Below are positions 9,147 through 18,117 of a stretch of DNA of 64,000 nucleotides, one piece after another (the stretch's first letter is position 1; each line of letters begins with the position of its first letter). The position numbers were made by a program, and so were the translations under genes. The stretch is from Robiginitomaculum sp. (GTDB lineage Bacteria > Pseudomonadota > Alphaproteobacteria > Caulobacterales > Maricaulaceae). The stretch is from positions 186,001-250,000 of the forward strand of contig JAJFFN010000035.1 in NCBI GenBank assembly GCA_021776635.1, read 5' to 3'. The notes under the pieces were generated by a model. The model made no database searches and was not told the origin of the DNA. It saw only the letters and a list, made by a program, of their open reading frames with translations.

Positions 9147-10070
9147 TTATTTGCGCGCGCGGCGCCTTTCATAGCGAAAAGGTTCTGTGGCAGTCTTGTC
9201 TTCAGCCTGCAAATCACACCAATTCCTGACATGCGTGTGCACGGATCTTGTGTAGCGGCTTTTGGGTTTCAAAGTCCCTGCAGGCTTGCCTGTATTTATG
9301 GCAATGCGCAGCGTTTCGTCGTCGACACAAATTTGCGCACAAGTTTCACGGCCTAACACTTTGTGGACATCGCGCAAACTCAAACTACCGTTCAAAGAAC
9401 GCCGTTCATATTTGTTCAAAACGACATCAGGTAGTTCTTCAAAGGACATGGCTTCACGAATTTCTTCAGCCATTTTCTTCGCAAGATGTAGGGCCGGCAC
9501 TCTGGCTTCGCTCACCAGTGCAAATTTATCAGCGGCACCAATAACGGCTTGTGTCCAAGCACGCCACATTGGTGGCACATCTAACACAATAAAATCAAAT
9601 TGACCGCTAACCACATCCAATAATGACAATAATGCACTGGTAGAGAGCAAGTCGTTACCGCCCAGTTGAGAGTTTGCACTGAGTATAGACAAATTTGGGT
9701 TTATTGGCCGCATAAAAGTCTCAGCCAAGTTTTCGTCCATACGACCTTCGGTTTCGTTTAATTCAGTTAGATTTATACTTGGTTCCGTATCTAGATAAGC
9801 GGCACAATCGCCGCGCTCAAAATCCAAATCAACCAATAGAACTTTGGTCGTTTGGTCAACGGATGCCATAGTTGATAATTCCCAAGCAGTTTGGACGGCC
9901 AAACTCGTAACGCCAGCGCCGCCAACAACACCCAAATAGGCCCAAATTTTCGCCTCTTTTATTGGCTCGCACCCACTTGTTTTGGGGGGCGTAGCAGGCG
10001 TCGGGATTTCCATCTCACCATTTACAACGCGTAGCAAGTCCAAAACATTATTTTCAGGTGTGTCGTCCAT
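9147..10070 (-). CDS. cpaE: Tad/Flp pilus assembly protein CpaE-like (MinD/ParA fold)
   Basis: CpaE proteins are cytoplasmic MinD/ParA-type factors that help place and assemble Flp pili. The 307-residue product has the nucleotide-binding core (AYLGVVGGAGVTSLA, LLVDLDFERGDCAAYL, FIVLDVPP). The deviant Walker A motif is altered: both signature lysines of KGGxGKT are missing (VGGAGVT), so ATP hydrolysis may be weak or absent. The C-terminal half has ADKFALVSEARVPALHLAKKM and PDVVLNKYERR. I chose the ATG at 10070, which follows the lipoprotein stop (10072) directly; an upstream ATG at 10127 would overlap that gene by 56 bases. It is the last cpa gene here. Confidence 0.82.
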   Translation of the reverse strand: MDDTPENNVLDLLRVVNGEMEIPTPATPPKTSGCEPIKEAKIWAYLGVVGGAGVTSLAVQTAWELSTMASVDQTTKVLLVDLDFERGDCAAYLDTEPSINLTELNETEGRMDENLAETFMRPINPNLSILSANSQLGGNDLLSTSALLSLLDVVSGQFDFIVLDVPPMWRAWTQAVIGAADKFALVSEARVPALHLAKKMAEEIREAMSFEELPDVVLNKYERRSLNGSLSLRDVHKVLGRETCAQICVDDETLRIAINTGKPAGTLKPKSRYTRSVHTHVRNWCDLQAEDKTATEPFRYERRRARK

Positions 10071-10071
10071 T

Positions 10072-10359
10072 TTATTTTTTGCTTTTTTTCTGATTGATCG
10101 CAACAGGCTCTTCAACCGTGTTTTCACGGTAATTTTTACGGGCTAATGTTGCCCGGTACGGGTCAGAAGGAATATAAGTATTGGTTTTTTGGGCTTGCGT
10201 CGGGGCGACGGCATGGGCTTGAGAATTTGCCTTAACCGCGTCCCCAAAATTCGGATCAAGACGGCCATGGAGCGCTGGTTTTGCAGTTGTGCACCCTGCT
10301 AAAATGAAGAGGCTTAACCCTACGCAGGCTATTGTTTTTATACTTAAATTCATTTTCAT
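10072..10359 (-). CDS. Small lipoprotein in the cpa operon, at the cpaD position
   Basis: A 95-residue lipoprotein: signal sequence MKMNLSIKTIACVGLSLFILAGC with lipobox LAGC, then a short hydrophilic chain (LDPNFGDAVKANSQ, IPSDPYRATLARKNYRENT) and a lysine-rich end. It sits between cpaC and cpaE, where other alphaproteobacterial pilus loci have cpaD, but it is much shorter than the CpaD proteins I know (about 200 residues). It may be a reduced CpaD or a different secretin-associated lipoprotein. It is spaced 3 bases from cpaC and 1 base from cpaE. Confidence 0.7.
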   Translation of the reverse strand: MKMNLSIKTIACVGLSLFILAGCTTAKPALHGRLDPNFGDAVKANSQAHAVAPTQAQKTNTYIPSDPYRATLARKNYRENTVEEPVAINQKKSKK

Positions 10360-10362
10360 TCC

Positions 10363-11790
10363 TCAATTAATGACATGGCCATAACGTGCGGATAATCCAC
10401 CAGATGCCTTGGTCTTTGCGGGTTTGTCACCCAAGGTGATTTTGCCGTCTTGTGCGTGATTATCTATATTTACAGTGTCGTCCGTTTGGCCGTTCAAGAA
10501 AAAACCTGCATCACCGGGACTGTATTTATGATCAAGCGGTGTAGACAATTGGCTAATATCAGAAACGGGTTGCACAAGTTTTGGCGTCACAATAATGACC
10601 AGTTCGGTTTCATTGTTTTTAAACCGAGAAGATCTAAACAGTGTGCCCAGTATGGGTATTTCCCCGAGCCAAGGCACTTGTGCTTTTCGGTCTGTTTCTG
10701 TGTTTTGCAAAAGTCCGGCTATGGCAAAGCTTTGAGAATTACGCAGTTCAACCGTAGTATCAGCACGGCGAATAGTTAGCCCCGGGACTTCAACACCACC
10801 AACCCTAACAGAATTAGTTGGGTCAAGCTGGCTAACTTCTGGTTTAACCTTTAAATTAATAAGGCCGTCGTCAAGGACTGTTGGCGTAAAGGCCAGACCA
10901 ACACCAAATTGACGGTAAGTAATCGTAACCTCACCGTTTTGTCCTGATATTGGGATAGGGAATTCGCCGCCCGCCAAAAAACTTGCCGTTTCGCCGGACA
11001 TGGAAATGAGATTTGGCTCAGCCAAGGTGCGAATGGTACCGTTTTCTTCCAAAGCATCGATTTTAACATCAATATTTGTCGGGCCTATTGTATCTTGCAA
11101 TAAAGCAGTTGCAGCAGAACTACCGCCGATACTGTCAACACCACTGGCGAACGAAAACTGGCCTGCTTGCTGTATCAATAACCCAACACCAAGCTCTTTA
11201 ATAGCCGAGCGGGTGGCTTCGACAAAACGGACTTCCAGCATGACCTGATGTGAGTCGCGGATTACCAATCCGTTGGTGACATCGCTTTCTTTGCCAGCAA
11301 AGGCGCCTGCGATTTTTTCTGCCTGTTCTGCAACACGAGAAGTGGTTACATCGCCGGACAAGTATATTTTACCAGCAAGGCGCCGTACTTCTATTTTTTC
11401 TTTTGGAAAGGTCTCAAACAAACTTTTCTTTAGACCTTGGACATCCAAATCGACATTGATATTGATAACATCCAAGAGACGCTTGTTCGTGTCATAGATC
11501 ATGACACTTGTTTTGCCGCGGGTTTTTCCTGTGACTAAAAACGAACGGTTCGTTAAAATGACCACATCGGCAATACTGCTTTCGGAAACCCGTACTTCGG
11601 AAAAAGGAACGTCGGATTTAAGGGTAATATTGCCGTCTTTTACAACGCTGGCTTCTATGGCTGTGGTTTCAACATTTGCTTCTACCCATGCTTTGGCATT
11701 GGCCGCAATATGTGCAGACATAAAAACGGATAAAAGCACGGATGACAATAAAAACTTGCTTGAAGAATATCTCATTAATGTGTTCCTCAT
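10363..11790 (-). CDS. cpaC: Tad/Flp pilus outer-membrane secretin CpaC (RcpA)
   Basis: This forms the outer-membrane channel for Flp pili. The 475-residue protein has a signal peptide ending near ANAKA and an N-terminal secretin domain (SDVPFSEVRVSESSIADVVI, then VTGKTRGKTSVMIYD). A BON-like segment follows (IYLSGDVTTSRVAEQAE), and the C-terminal secretin domain includes GGEFPIPI and QSFAIAGLLQN. The start at 11790 overlaps the cpaB stop as ATGA. A strong GGAGG inside the end of cpaB lies 6 bases before it, which favours it over the ATG at 11775 and suggests translational coupling. A cytoplasmic ATPase (cpaF) and tadB/tadC are not in this window. Confidence 0.92.
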   Translation of the reverse strand: MRNTLMRYSSSKFLLSSVLLSVFMSAHIAANAKAWVEANVETTAIEASVVKDGNITLKSDVPFSEVRVSESSIADVVILTNRSFLVTGKTRGKTSVMIYDTNKRLLDVININVDLDVQGLKKSLFETFPKEKIEVRRLAGKIYLSGDVTTSRVAEQAEKIAGAFAGKESDVTNGLVIRDSHQVMLEVRFVEATRSAIKELGVGLLIQQAGQFSFASGVDSIGGSSAATALLQDTIGPTNIDVKIDALEENGTIRTLAEPNLISMSGETASFLAGGEFPIPISGQNGEVTITYRQFGVGLAFTPTVLDDGLINLKVKPEVSQLDPTNSVRVGGVEVPGLTIRRADTTVELRNSQSFAIAGLLQNTETDRKAQVPWLGEIPILGTLFRSSRFKNNETELVIIVTPKLVQPVSDISQLSTPLDHKYSPGDAGFFLNGQTDDTVNIDNHAQDGKITLGDKPAKTKASGGLSARYGHVIN

Positions 11791-12776
11791 TGTGCACCTC
11801 CAGCGAGTTTCTGTAATTGAGGTTTTTCGCGGTAAACATTTACCAAGCGTGGTTCACCATCGCGGACGACGACAACTTGAGCTGTCTGATTTTTTGGCTT
11901 TGACTTAACCGTCCGAACGGAACGGCGCGGTTTTGGCTTGCTGGTAAGCTTAGCGCTCTGTGTTAAGTCTTTTTCCTGTAGTGTTCTAGCAACAAGCATG
12001 TCGTTGGTGCCAGCAGAGCGCAGCGCAAGAGAAAGTGTACCAACAGATTTACCCAGAGCCAGCTTTTGCGCTTGCTGGGGGTTTACTTCCAATGTGATGG
12101 TTTTTGCTATTTTTGCTGCATCACTGCCTGTGCCGGATATTAGGCCAGAAACCTGATCTGCGCCGAGCACTTTGATGTCCTGCATTAAAATCTCAGATGC
12201 GAATGCGGACTTGTTGCCGCCCCCTGATTTTTGTTTGGCGTAGCGTTTAATATTGGCGGGCTCTATTTCACGGGTCAATAAGACATCAACATAATCGTTA
12301 GGCCTAACAAAGCCAGCTACGCCCGATACATCATTGACGCGAATAGATACGGCCCGCATGTTTTTGCTCAGTTTTGCAGAAAGGGAGGCGCGGCCACCCG
12401 GTGCGCTGAGTTTAAAGGCGAGGATTGGCTCACCTTGTGTTATTTTTGTTAATACCACGGATGGATTGTTTGGATCCAAAAACAAAGCTTCATAAGATTG
12501 ATAGCTTCCCTCAGGCACTGATTTAGCGGGAAAATCTACAATATTGACAGTTTGTTCTGTTAAAGGTGTACCCGGCATTAACTGCATATCAGCTACCATT
12601 ACGGGGACTGTTTTCATTTTTGCGGCTTGTTTAGGCTTAGACACAACATTGTCCCGAGCCTGTTCGTATTGTGTGTTGACGGCAGTGTTTATAAAACCAC
12701 GGGCTAACACGATTGCCAAAACACCAAAAGCGGCGGAAGCGCCTAACGTGATTATTGTACCTTTTCTCACACTCAT
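11787..12776 (-). CDS. cpaB: Flp pilus assembly protein CpaB (RcpC)
   Basis: CpaB is a membrane-anchored periplasmic component thought to support the pilus secretin. The 329 residues begin with an N-terminal membrane anchor (IITLGASAAFGVLAIVLARGF). An SAF-type region follows (MQLMPGTPLTEQTVNIVDFP, LTKITQGEPILAFKLSAPG, then RAVSIRVNDVSGVAGFVRPNDYVDVLLT). The C-terminal tail is basic. It is the first gene of the leftward cpaB-cpaC-lipoprotein-cpaE unit. The ATG at 12776 has GGGG immediately before it, too close for a good ribosome site, so the start is less certain. Confidence 0.9.
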   Translation of the reverse strand: MSVRKGTIITLGASAAFGVLAIVLARGFINTAVNTQYEQARDNVVSKPKQAAKMKTVPVMVADMQLMPGTPLTEQTVNIVDFPAKSVPEGSYQSYEALFLDPNNPSVVLTKITQGEPILAFKLSAPGGRASLSAKLSKNMRAVSIRVNDVSGVAGFVRPNDYVDVLLTREIEPANIKRYAKQKSGGGNKSAFASEILMQDIKVLGADQVSGLISGTGSDAAKIAKTITLEVNPQQAQKLALGKSVGTLSLALRSAGTNDMLVARTLQEKDLTQSAKLTSKPKPRRSVRTVKSKPKNQTAQVVVVRDGEPRLVNVYREKPQLQKLAGGAQ

Positions 12777-12947
12777 CCCCTATATTCATGACGAAGCTAA
12801 ATATCTAAACCAAACAGCTAATAACGCCAAAAGAACACAGCCATATGAAAACGCAGTGAAAATACGCCGTTAATAATTAGTCGAAAATAAAGGTTAGCAA
12901 AAAGCTAAATAGGTGATACTTGGCGCTAGACAAATCGGATATATATA

Positions 12948-13895
12948 ATGGCACGACGTAGAAAAGGTAATCCGGTACATGGCTGGGTGAATTTTGATAA
13001 ACCACTGGGTATGACTTCGACCCAGGCGGTGGGGAAGGTGCGCTGGATATTTGGGGCTGGGAAGGCCGGTCACGGGGGAACATTGGACCCGTTAGCGACA
13101 GGGATATTGCCAATTGCACTGGGCGATGCCACTAAAACCATGCCGTATCTGGTGGAAGCCAAGAAAACCTATGAGGTCGAGATCAAATGGGGGGAACGCA
13201 CCGATACATTGGACGCGGAGGGTGAAATTATTGCCGTTTCGGATGTGCGCCCAAGCAAGCAGGGTATTGCTGATATATTACCCGAGTTTATAGGTGAAAT
13301 CAGCCAAATCCCGCCCCAATATTCCGCCATAAAAATAGACGGTAAGCGGGCTTATGATTTAGCGCGGGCAGGAGATGACCCCAAAATGAAGCCGCGTTTG
13401 GTGCAAATAGATGATTTGAACATTTTAGCAGTGCATGAAATGAGCGCGATACTTCGGGTTGATTGCGGTAAAGGTACATATATAAGGTCATTGGCACGCG
13501 ACATGGCTTTTGCGCTCGGCACTGAAGGATCGGTCAAAACCTTACGCCGGACAGGTGTTGGGATGTTTCAACAAGATACGTCTTTTTCACTAGACGCGCT
13601 GGAAGATTTGCGCCATAAGGCGCGCGCAACGGACGGATTGCTTCCGCTTGCGACCGCACTGGACGACATCCCGGTGCTGGCCGTAAACGAAAATCAGCAA
13701 TTTAGTTTGAAGCAAGGACGAGCAATTGTCCTTCACCCTTCAATTTTTGCAAGCTTGAAGGCCGCATGTCGTCCTCGCTCGCTCGGAGATGTAGATGTAA
13801 GCCGCATTGTGCTCGCGAAACACGAGGGTGTAGAAATTGCTCTATGTGAGGCGCGGGCCGGGCAGTTAAGTCCGAAACGCGTATTTAATTTGTAG
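12948..13895 (+). CDS. truB: tRNA pseudouridine(55) synthase TruB
   Basis: TruB isomerises uridine 55 in the T-loop of tRNAs. The 315-residue protein begins with the family pattern HGWVNFDKPLGMTSTQAV. It carries the catalytic aspartate in GGTLDPLATGILPIALG, followed by the usual KTYEVEIKWGERTDTLDAEGE and the C-terminal CGKGTYIRSLARDMA. It is followed 20 bases later by rpsO, the common truB-rpsO-pnp order. A weak GGA lies 8 bases before the ATG. The usual upstream partners (infB, rbfA) are not here; cpaB is divergent. Confidence 0.96.
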   Translation: MARRRKGNPVHGWVNFDKPLGMTSTQAVGKVRWIFGAGKAGHGGTLDPLATGILPIALGDATKTMPYLVEAKKTYEVEIKWGERTDTLDAEGEIIAVSDVRPSKQGIADILPEFIGEISQIPPQYSAIKIDGKRAYDLARAGDDPKMKPRLVQIDDLNILAVHEMSAILRVDCGKGTYIRSLARDMAFALGTEGSVKTLRRTGVGMFQQDTSFSLDALEDLRHKARATDGLLPLATALDDIPVLAVNENQQFSLKQGRAIVLHPSIFASLKAACRPRSLGDVDVSRIVLAKHEGVEIALCEARAGQLSPKRVFNL

Positions 13896-13915
13896 TCGTT
13901 TTATAGGAGAATACG

Positions 13916-14185
13916 ATGTCGATTACACCAAAGCGCAAAGCTGCGCTCGTTAAAAAATATGCCCGTTCTGCGGGCGACACTGGTTCGCCAGAAGTTCAAA
14001 TTGCTATCCTTTCGGAGCGCATTGTTAACCTGACCGAGCATTTTAAAACCAACAAAAAAGATAATCATTCCCGTCGGGGGTTACTGGCTATGGTTAGCCT
14101 ACGCCGGACGCAACTTGATTACCTCAAGAAAAAAGATGAGGGTCGCTATAATGACCTTATCAAAAGTCTGGGGCTGCGCCGTTAA
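13916..14185 (+). CDS. rpsO: 30S ribosomal protein S15
   Basis: This is an 89-residue primary 16S rRNA-binding protein of the small subunit, full length for the family. It shows [63 protein letters not shown] and the usual C-terminal [14 protein letters not shown] lies 7-8 bases before the ATG. It sits between truB and pnp, followed by a structured spacer. Confidence 0.98.
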   Translation: MSITPKRKAALVKKYARSAGDTGSPEVQIAILSERIVNLTEHFKTNKKDNHSRRGLLAMVSLRRTQLDYLKKKDEGRYNDLIKSLGLRR

Positions 14186-14204
14186 GCGCATCGCCAAAAA
14201 CGAA

Positions 14205-14227
14205 AAGGCCGCCATGAGGGCGGCCTT
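14205..14227 (+). terminator. Strong hairpin after rpsO
   Basis: A 9-bp GC-rich stem AAGGCCGCC/GGCGGCCTT (14205-14213 and 14219-14227) with a 5-base loop lies 20 bases after rpsO. No T-tract follows, so it is more likely a partial terminator or processing/stability hairpin between rpsO and pnp than a full terminator. Confidence 0.7.
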
Positions 14228-14237
14228 AACTATGTAA

Positions 14238-14302
14238 GGGCTCAAATGAATGAGCCCGAATAACGGGTCACATCAGAAAAGAAGAAAGATGTGCCCTGAT
14301 GT
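14238..14302 (+). promoter_or_regulatory. Structured pnp leader with alternative hairpins
   Basis: The leader has a 7-bp hairpin GGGCTCA/TGAGCCC (14238-14244 and 14251-14257). It is followed by two mutually exclusive pairings: CACATC (14269-14274) with GATGTG (14288-14293), or ACATCAG (14270-14276) with CTGATGT (14296-14302). In enterobacteria the pnp leader is cut by RNase III and autoregulated by PNPase. A similar role here is inference. Confidence 0.5.
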
Positions 14303-14320
14303 ATGTGAAAGAAAAATATT

Positions 14321-16441
14321 ATGTTTAATAAACAATCTGTAGAAATTGAATGGGCGGGAAAAACGCTCAAACTTGAAACTGGCGGTATGGCCCGCCAAGC
14401 CGACGGCGCAGTACTTGCGACTTACGGCGACACTGTATTGCTCGCAACAATTTGCGCGGCACGCTCAGCCAAACCTGGTCAAAGTTTTTTCCCTTTGACC
14501 GTGAACTACCAAGAAAAATTCTATGCATCTGGTAAAATACCAGGTGGATATTTCAAACGCGAGGGGCGTCCTACCGAACGCGAAACACTTATCTCTCGCC
14601 TTATTGACCGTCCGTTCAGGCCTTTGTTTGTCAAAGGTTTCATGAGCGAAACACAAGTTATTATTACCGTGCTTCAGCACGACCTTGAAACAGAGCCAGA
14701 TGTGCTTGGTATGATTGCAGGTTCTGCAGCCATTACCTTGTCTGGTGTTCCGTTCATGGGCCCAATAGGTGCGGCGCGAGTTGGTTTCATAGACGGCGAA
14801 TATGTCCTGCAGCCAACCATCCAAGAAATGGAAGAAAGCGCGCTTGACCTTGTTGTTGCCGGTACGTCCGGTGCCGTCATGATGGTAGAAAGTGAAGCCA
14901 AAGAGCTTACCGAAGATGAAATGCTCGGCGCTCTTGAATATGCCCACGAAGGATATCAACCTGTCATTGACGCGATTATCGAACTGGCAGAAAAGGCTGC
15001 CAAAGAGCCTTGGGACTTTGAAGCACCTGATTATTCTGCTGAAAAGGCAGAGGTTGTCAAGCTTCTCGAAAAAGACATAGCCAAAGCTTATAAGAAAACC
15101 GATAAAATGGAACGCCAAGCGGCCCTTTCGGAAGCGCGGGATAAAGGCGCAAAACTGATTGCATCTGAAGAAAACCCAGACGGGATAGACGGCGGCGTAT
15201 TTTCTGATGCGTTCAAATCTGTCGAATCCACAGTCGTGCGCTCTAGTGTTATAAAAACCAAAAAACGTATTGATGGTCGTAAACTTGACCAAGTACGCCC
15301 GATCGTGTCCGAAACAGGCATTTTACCACGCACACATGGTTCCGCCCTGTTTACGCGCGGCGAAACACAAGCACTTTGTGTGGCGACTTTAGGAACATCT
15401 GAGGACGAACAATTTGTTGATCAGCTTACGGGCACGATTAAAAACAAATTCATGCTCCACTATAATTTCCCACCATATTCGGTTGGTGAAGCTCGTTTCT
15501 TGCGCGGCACATCGCGCAGAGAATACGGTCACGGTAAATTGGCACAACGTGCATTAACTGCCGTTCTGCCAAGCGACGAAGAATTTCCGTATACGATCCG
15601 TCTGGTTTCTGAAATCATGGAATCTAACGGTTCATCCTCCATGGCGACCGTATGTGGGTGTTCTCTTGCTATGATGGACGCAGGCGTACCGATCTCCAAA
15701 CCGGTTTCCGGTATTGCTATGGGCTTGATCAAGGACGGGGATGATGTTGCTATTCTTTCAGATATTCTAGGTGATGAAGATCATCTTGGTGATATGGACT
15801 TTAAAGTCGCCGGCACCAAGGACGGTATCACATCATTGCAAATGGATATCAAAATTAACGGTATCACTATGGACATTATGAAAGATGCTCTTTCACAAGC
15901 CCACGGTGGCCGTACCCATATCCTGGGTGAAATGAACAAAGCCATGGATGAGGCCAACGAAGATGTTGGTGAATTTGCCCCGCGTATTGTTACAATGAAA
16001 ATCCCGGTTGATAAAATCCGCGACGTCATTGGTACGGGTGGTAAGGTTATTCGCGAAATCGTTGAAGTGACCGGCGCACGTGTGTCGGTTGAAGACGACG
16101 GTACTATCAAACTAGCTTCTAATGACGCTGCATCTATCGAAGCGGCGCGTGAGTGGATTGACGGGCTTACAGCTGAGCCGGAAGTAGGCGTGATTTACAA
16201 AGGTAAAGTGGTCAAGGTTATGGACTTCGGTGCATTTGTAAACTTCTTTGGCAAGCGCGACGGTTTGGTTCATGTCAGCCAAATCCTTAATGAGCGTGTT
16301 GAACATCCAAAAGATCACCTCGCCGAAGGCGACGAAGTATATGTCAAGCTTATGGGCTTTGATAAGCGCGGCAAGACCCGCCTGTCCATGAAGGTTGTCG
16401 ACCAAAAAACGGGAGAAGAAATTTCCTCCGACGAAGATTAG
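14321..16441 (+). CDS. pnp: Polyribonucleotide nucleotidyltransferase (PNPase)
   Basis: PNPase degrades RNA 3' to 5' by phosphorolysis and is a degradosome component. The 706 residues are full length: two RNase PH-like domains (first with [21 protein letters not shown], second with [16 protein letters not shown] and [14 protein letters not shown]) around a helical linker. A KH domain ([15 protein letters not shown]) follows, then an S1 domain ([20 protein letters not shown]). Transcription likely continues from truB-rpsO and is modulated by the leader structures. A terminator follows the stop. The ribosome site is only a purine-rich GAAAGAAAAA. Confidence 0.98.
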   Translation: MFNKQSVEIEWAGKTLKLETGGMARQADGAVLATYGDTVLLATICAARSAKPGQSFFPLTVNYQEKFYASGKIPGGYFKREGRPTERETLISRLIDRPFRPLFVKGFMSETQVIITVLQHDLETEPDVLGMIAGSAAITLSGVPFMGPIGAARVGFIDGEYVLQPTIQEMEESALDLVVAGTSGAVMMVESEAKELTEDEMLGALEYAHEGYQPVIDAIIELAEKAAKEPWDFEAPDYSAEKAEVVKLLEKDIAKAYKKTDKMERQAALSEARDKGAKLIASEENPDGIDGGVFSDAFKSVESTVVRSSVIKTKKRIDGRKLDQVRPIVSETGILPRTHGSALFTRGETQALCVATLGTSEDEQFVDQLTGTIKNKFMLHYNFPPYSVGEARFLRGTSRREYGHGKLAQRALTAVLPSDEEFPYTIRLVSEIMESNGSSSMATVCGCSLAMMDAGVPISKPVSGIAMGLIKDGDDVAILSDILGDEDHLGDMDFKVAGTKDGITSLQMDIKINGITMDIMKDALSQAHGGRTHILGEMNKAMDEANEDVGEFAPRIVTMKIPVDKIRDVIGTGGKVIREIVEVTGARVSVEDDGTIKLASNDAASIEAAREWIDGLTAEPEVGVIYKGKVVKVMDFGAFVNFFGKRDGLVHVSQILNERVEHPKDHLAEGDEVYVKLMGFDKRGKTRLSMKVVDQKTGEEISSDED

Positions 16442-16482
16442 GGTCGGTGGACATTTAGATTCCTAATACATTTTTACTCACG

Positions 16483-16512
16483 ACGGCTCGCTCATTTAGC
16501 GGGCCGTTTTTG
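16483..16512 (+). terminator. Rho-independent terminator of pnp
   Basis: A stem of about 10 bp, ACGGCTCGCT with AGCGGGCCGT (one G-T pair), is followed by a T-tract. It lies just before the end of the convergent TPR gene. Confidence 0.85.
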
Positions 16513-16514
16513 TT

Positions 16515-17084
16515 TCACTTTTCGTTAGCTGCGTTAGATGAAACTTCGTAATTTCCCATGGCCTTGACTGCGGGCTGCCAATTCGGTCTTATTGTCAACG
16601 CCTTTTTGAGATCTGCATAAGCTTCGTTATACTGGTCTAAATTGTCATAGGCCATAGCGCGGTTAAACAAAGCTTCTGGCATTTTATTGGTGCCTAGCTC
16701 TATACCTTTGTTGGACGCTTGAAGGGCTTGATCAAAATCACCAAGATAAATTAAATTTGCCGCGTAATTGATATAGGCCTCAGATAATTTAGGCTGCATA
16801 TCAATGGCCAGCTTGTAGTTCTTGTGCGCATTATCGTATTCTTTTGCGCGCATTAAAAGTATGCCGAGGTTTACATGGGTTGCAGCTTCGTCCTTTTTTG
16901 ATAAATTCGGATCCCGCAAAGCTAGCTCACAATTTGTTATCGTTGACGCTCTGCCAGGATCGCCATGTTTGACACTGTAATAGCATTCCTGAGCCCCGCC
17001 GTCGCCAATTACAAGTGATTGAGCAAATGCTGAACTTGAAAAGCATATGGCTACACCTAAGCTAAGTGCAATTTTTTTTAACAT
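16515..17084 (-). CDS. Exported TPR-repeat protein
   Basis: A 189-residue exported protein: signal peptide MLKKIALSLGVAICFSSSAFAQ, then about three tetratricopeptide repeats (THVNLGILLMRAKEYDNAHK, AYINYAANLIYLGDFDQAL, LFNRAMAYDNLDQYNEAYADL). TPRs usually mediate protein-protein contacts; no catalytic motif is seen. I placed the start at 17084, where GGAG stands 7 bases ahead and a signal peptide begins. A longer frame to 17198 has no ribosome site and would precede the signal peptide. It lies about 100 bases downstream of the CheR-like gene on the same strand and could be its last operon member. Confidence 0.8.
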   Translation of the reverse strand: MLKKIALSLGVAICFSSSAFAQSLVIGDGGAQECYYSVKHGDPGRASTITNCELALRDPNLSKKDEAATHVNLGILLMRAKEYDNAHKNYKLAIDMQPKLSEAYINYAANLIYLGDFDQALQASNKGIELGTNKMPEALFNRAMAYDNLDQYNEAYADLKKALTIRPNWQPAVKAMGNYEVSSNAANEK

Positions 17085-17184
17085 CAGTTTCTCCAAAAGC
17101 CATGCCGCCAAAATATAGAGATATGAGTGTAACATAAAATACAGTAAGTTTACAGATATAATTAGTTGAAGCCAATACGGGCGT

Positions 17185-18117
17185 TTATAGGGCGCCATTA
17201 CCTTGAAATTGTGTCGCTATCGGTAACTGTTGTGACGTTTCTTCATCTGCAGGATTTGGCACCGGAGACAAAAATGGATTTTCTGCCATTTTTCCCCGTT
17301 TTTTGAAACAGCCTGCAGCAATGGGTACGGGGTCAAACCAAAAATTGGCGGTATCAAGGCTTTCATTGCACCCCAACATTAAATAGCCATGGGCACAAAC
17401 GAGCCTGCTTAGGCTGCGCAGGATACGCTTTTTGGCGGGCTTTGTTATCTGGTTTAAATGACCCCTGAACATAACAATTTGATATGTGCCAAGGTCACTA
17501 ATATCGCTGAGAAGGTTATGATCTATAAATGAAATTTTATTGCGCAGACTATCCTTCACAACCCAGTCTTCACCGTCTTGCGTAAAATATTTTATGAGGT
17601 GGCGAATGGGTAAGCCGCGCTGAACTTCAAAATGGGTAAACCTACCTTTTTTGGCGCGCTCAAGCGCTTGGGATGGATAATCTACACCTATCAGTTCAAT
17701 TTTCATATTGGGTAAAATTTCCGCTATTTTATCAACAAGGATTGCGGCGGAATATATTTCTTGGCCACTAGAACAACCATAGGACAATATTCGTACCGTA
17801 CCGCCACGGTAAAGCTTATGCAAATTAGGCAGGAGCACATCACCAATGGTTTCAAAACCGTTACGACCTTCAAAAAAGCTGGTCGCGCGCTCTAAAAGTG
17901 CAGTCACCACATGAATAGCCAGCCTTGTCTGGCCGCGCGAAAACAATTCGTCAATCATTTGGTTCAGACTTTCAAACCCTTCCTTGCGTGCAAGGGCGAG
18001 CAACCGTGTTTCCACTAAAAACTCGTGTTCCGCCCCAATTTTTACGCCAACAAGTTCGATTGTTAGGCGTTTTAATGCTTCATAATAGCTAGGTTTTAAG
18101 GAAAGTGTACCGCTCAT
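17185..18117 (-). CDS. Divergent CheR-like methyltransferase domain protein
   Basis: A 310-residue relative of CheR, the SAM-dependent methyltransferase of chemoreceptors. The N-terminal helical domain ends in ERATSFFEG (about 76-84; the family has NETxFFR). The SAM-binding loop is ILSYGCSSGQEIYSAAI (110-126; the family has SAGCSTGEEPYS). The position of the family's CRNVLIYF signature reads FRGHLNQI (217-224), so a conserved surface is changed and activity is doubtful. It overlaps the CheY stop by 4 bases (ATGA), showing coupling. With no receptor or CheB nearby, a role in CtrA-pathway signalling rather than chemotaxis seems more likely (inference). Confidence 0.75.
   Translation of the reverse strand: MSGTLSLKPSYYEALKRLTIELVGVKIGAEHEFLVETRLLALARKEGFESLNQMIDELFSRGQTRLAIHVVTALLERATSFFEGRNGFETIGDVLLPNLHKLYRGGTVRILSYGCSSGQEIYSAAILVDKIAEILPNMKIELIGVDYPSQALERAKKGRFTHFEVQRGLPIRHLIKYFTQDGEDWVVKDSLRNKISFIDHNLLSDISDLGTYQIVMFRGHLNQITKPAKKRILRSLSRLVCAHGYLMLGCNESLDTANFWFDPVPIAAGCFKKRGKMAENPFLSPVPNPADEETSQQLPIATQFQGNGAL

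Noticed and set aside
12894..12908. TTAGC-AAAAA-GCTAA inverted repeat between cpaB and truB
   Set aside because: Short arms in AT-rich DNA; it does not match the CtrA spacing and no regulator can be proposed.
14465..15292. 275-codon minus-strand frame inside pnp
   Set aside because: Shadow of a highly conserved gene; the product shows no recognisable domain.
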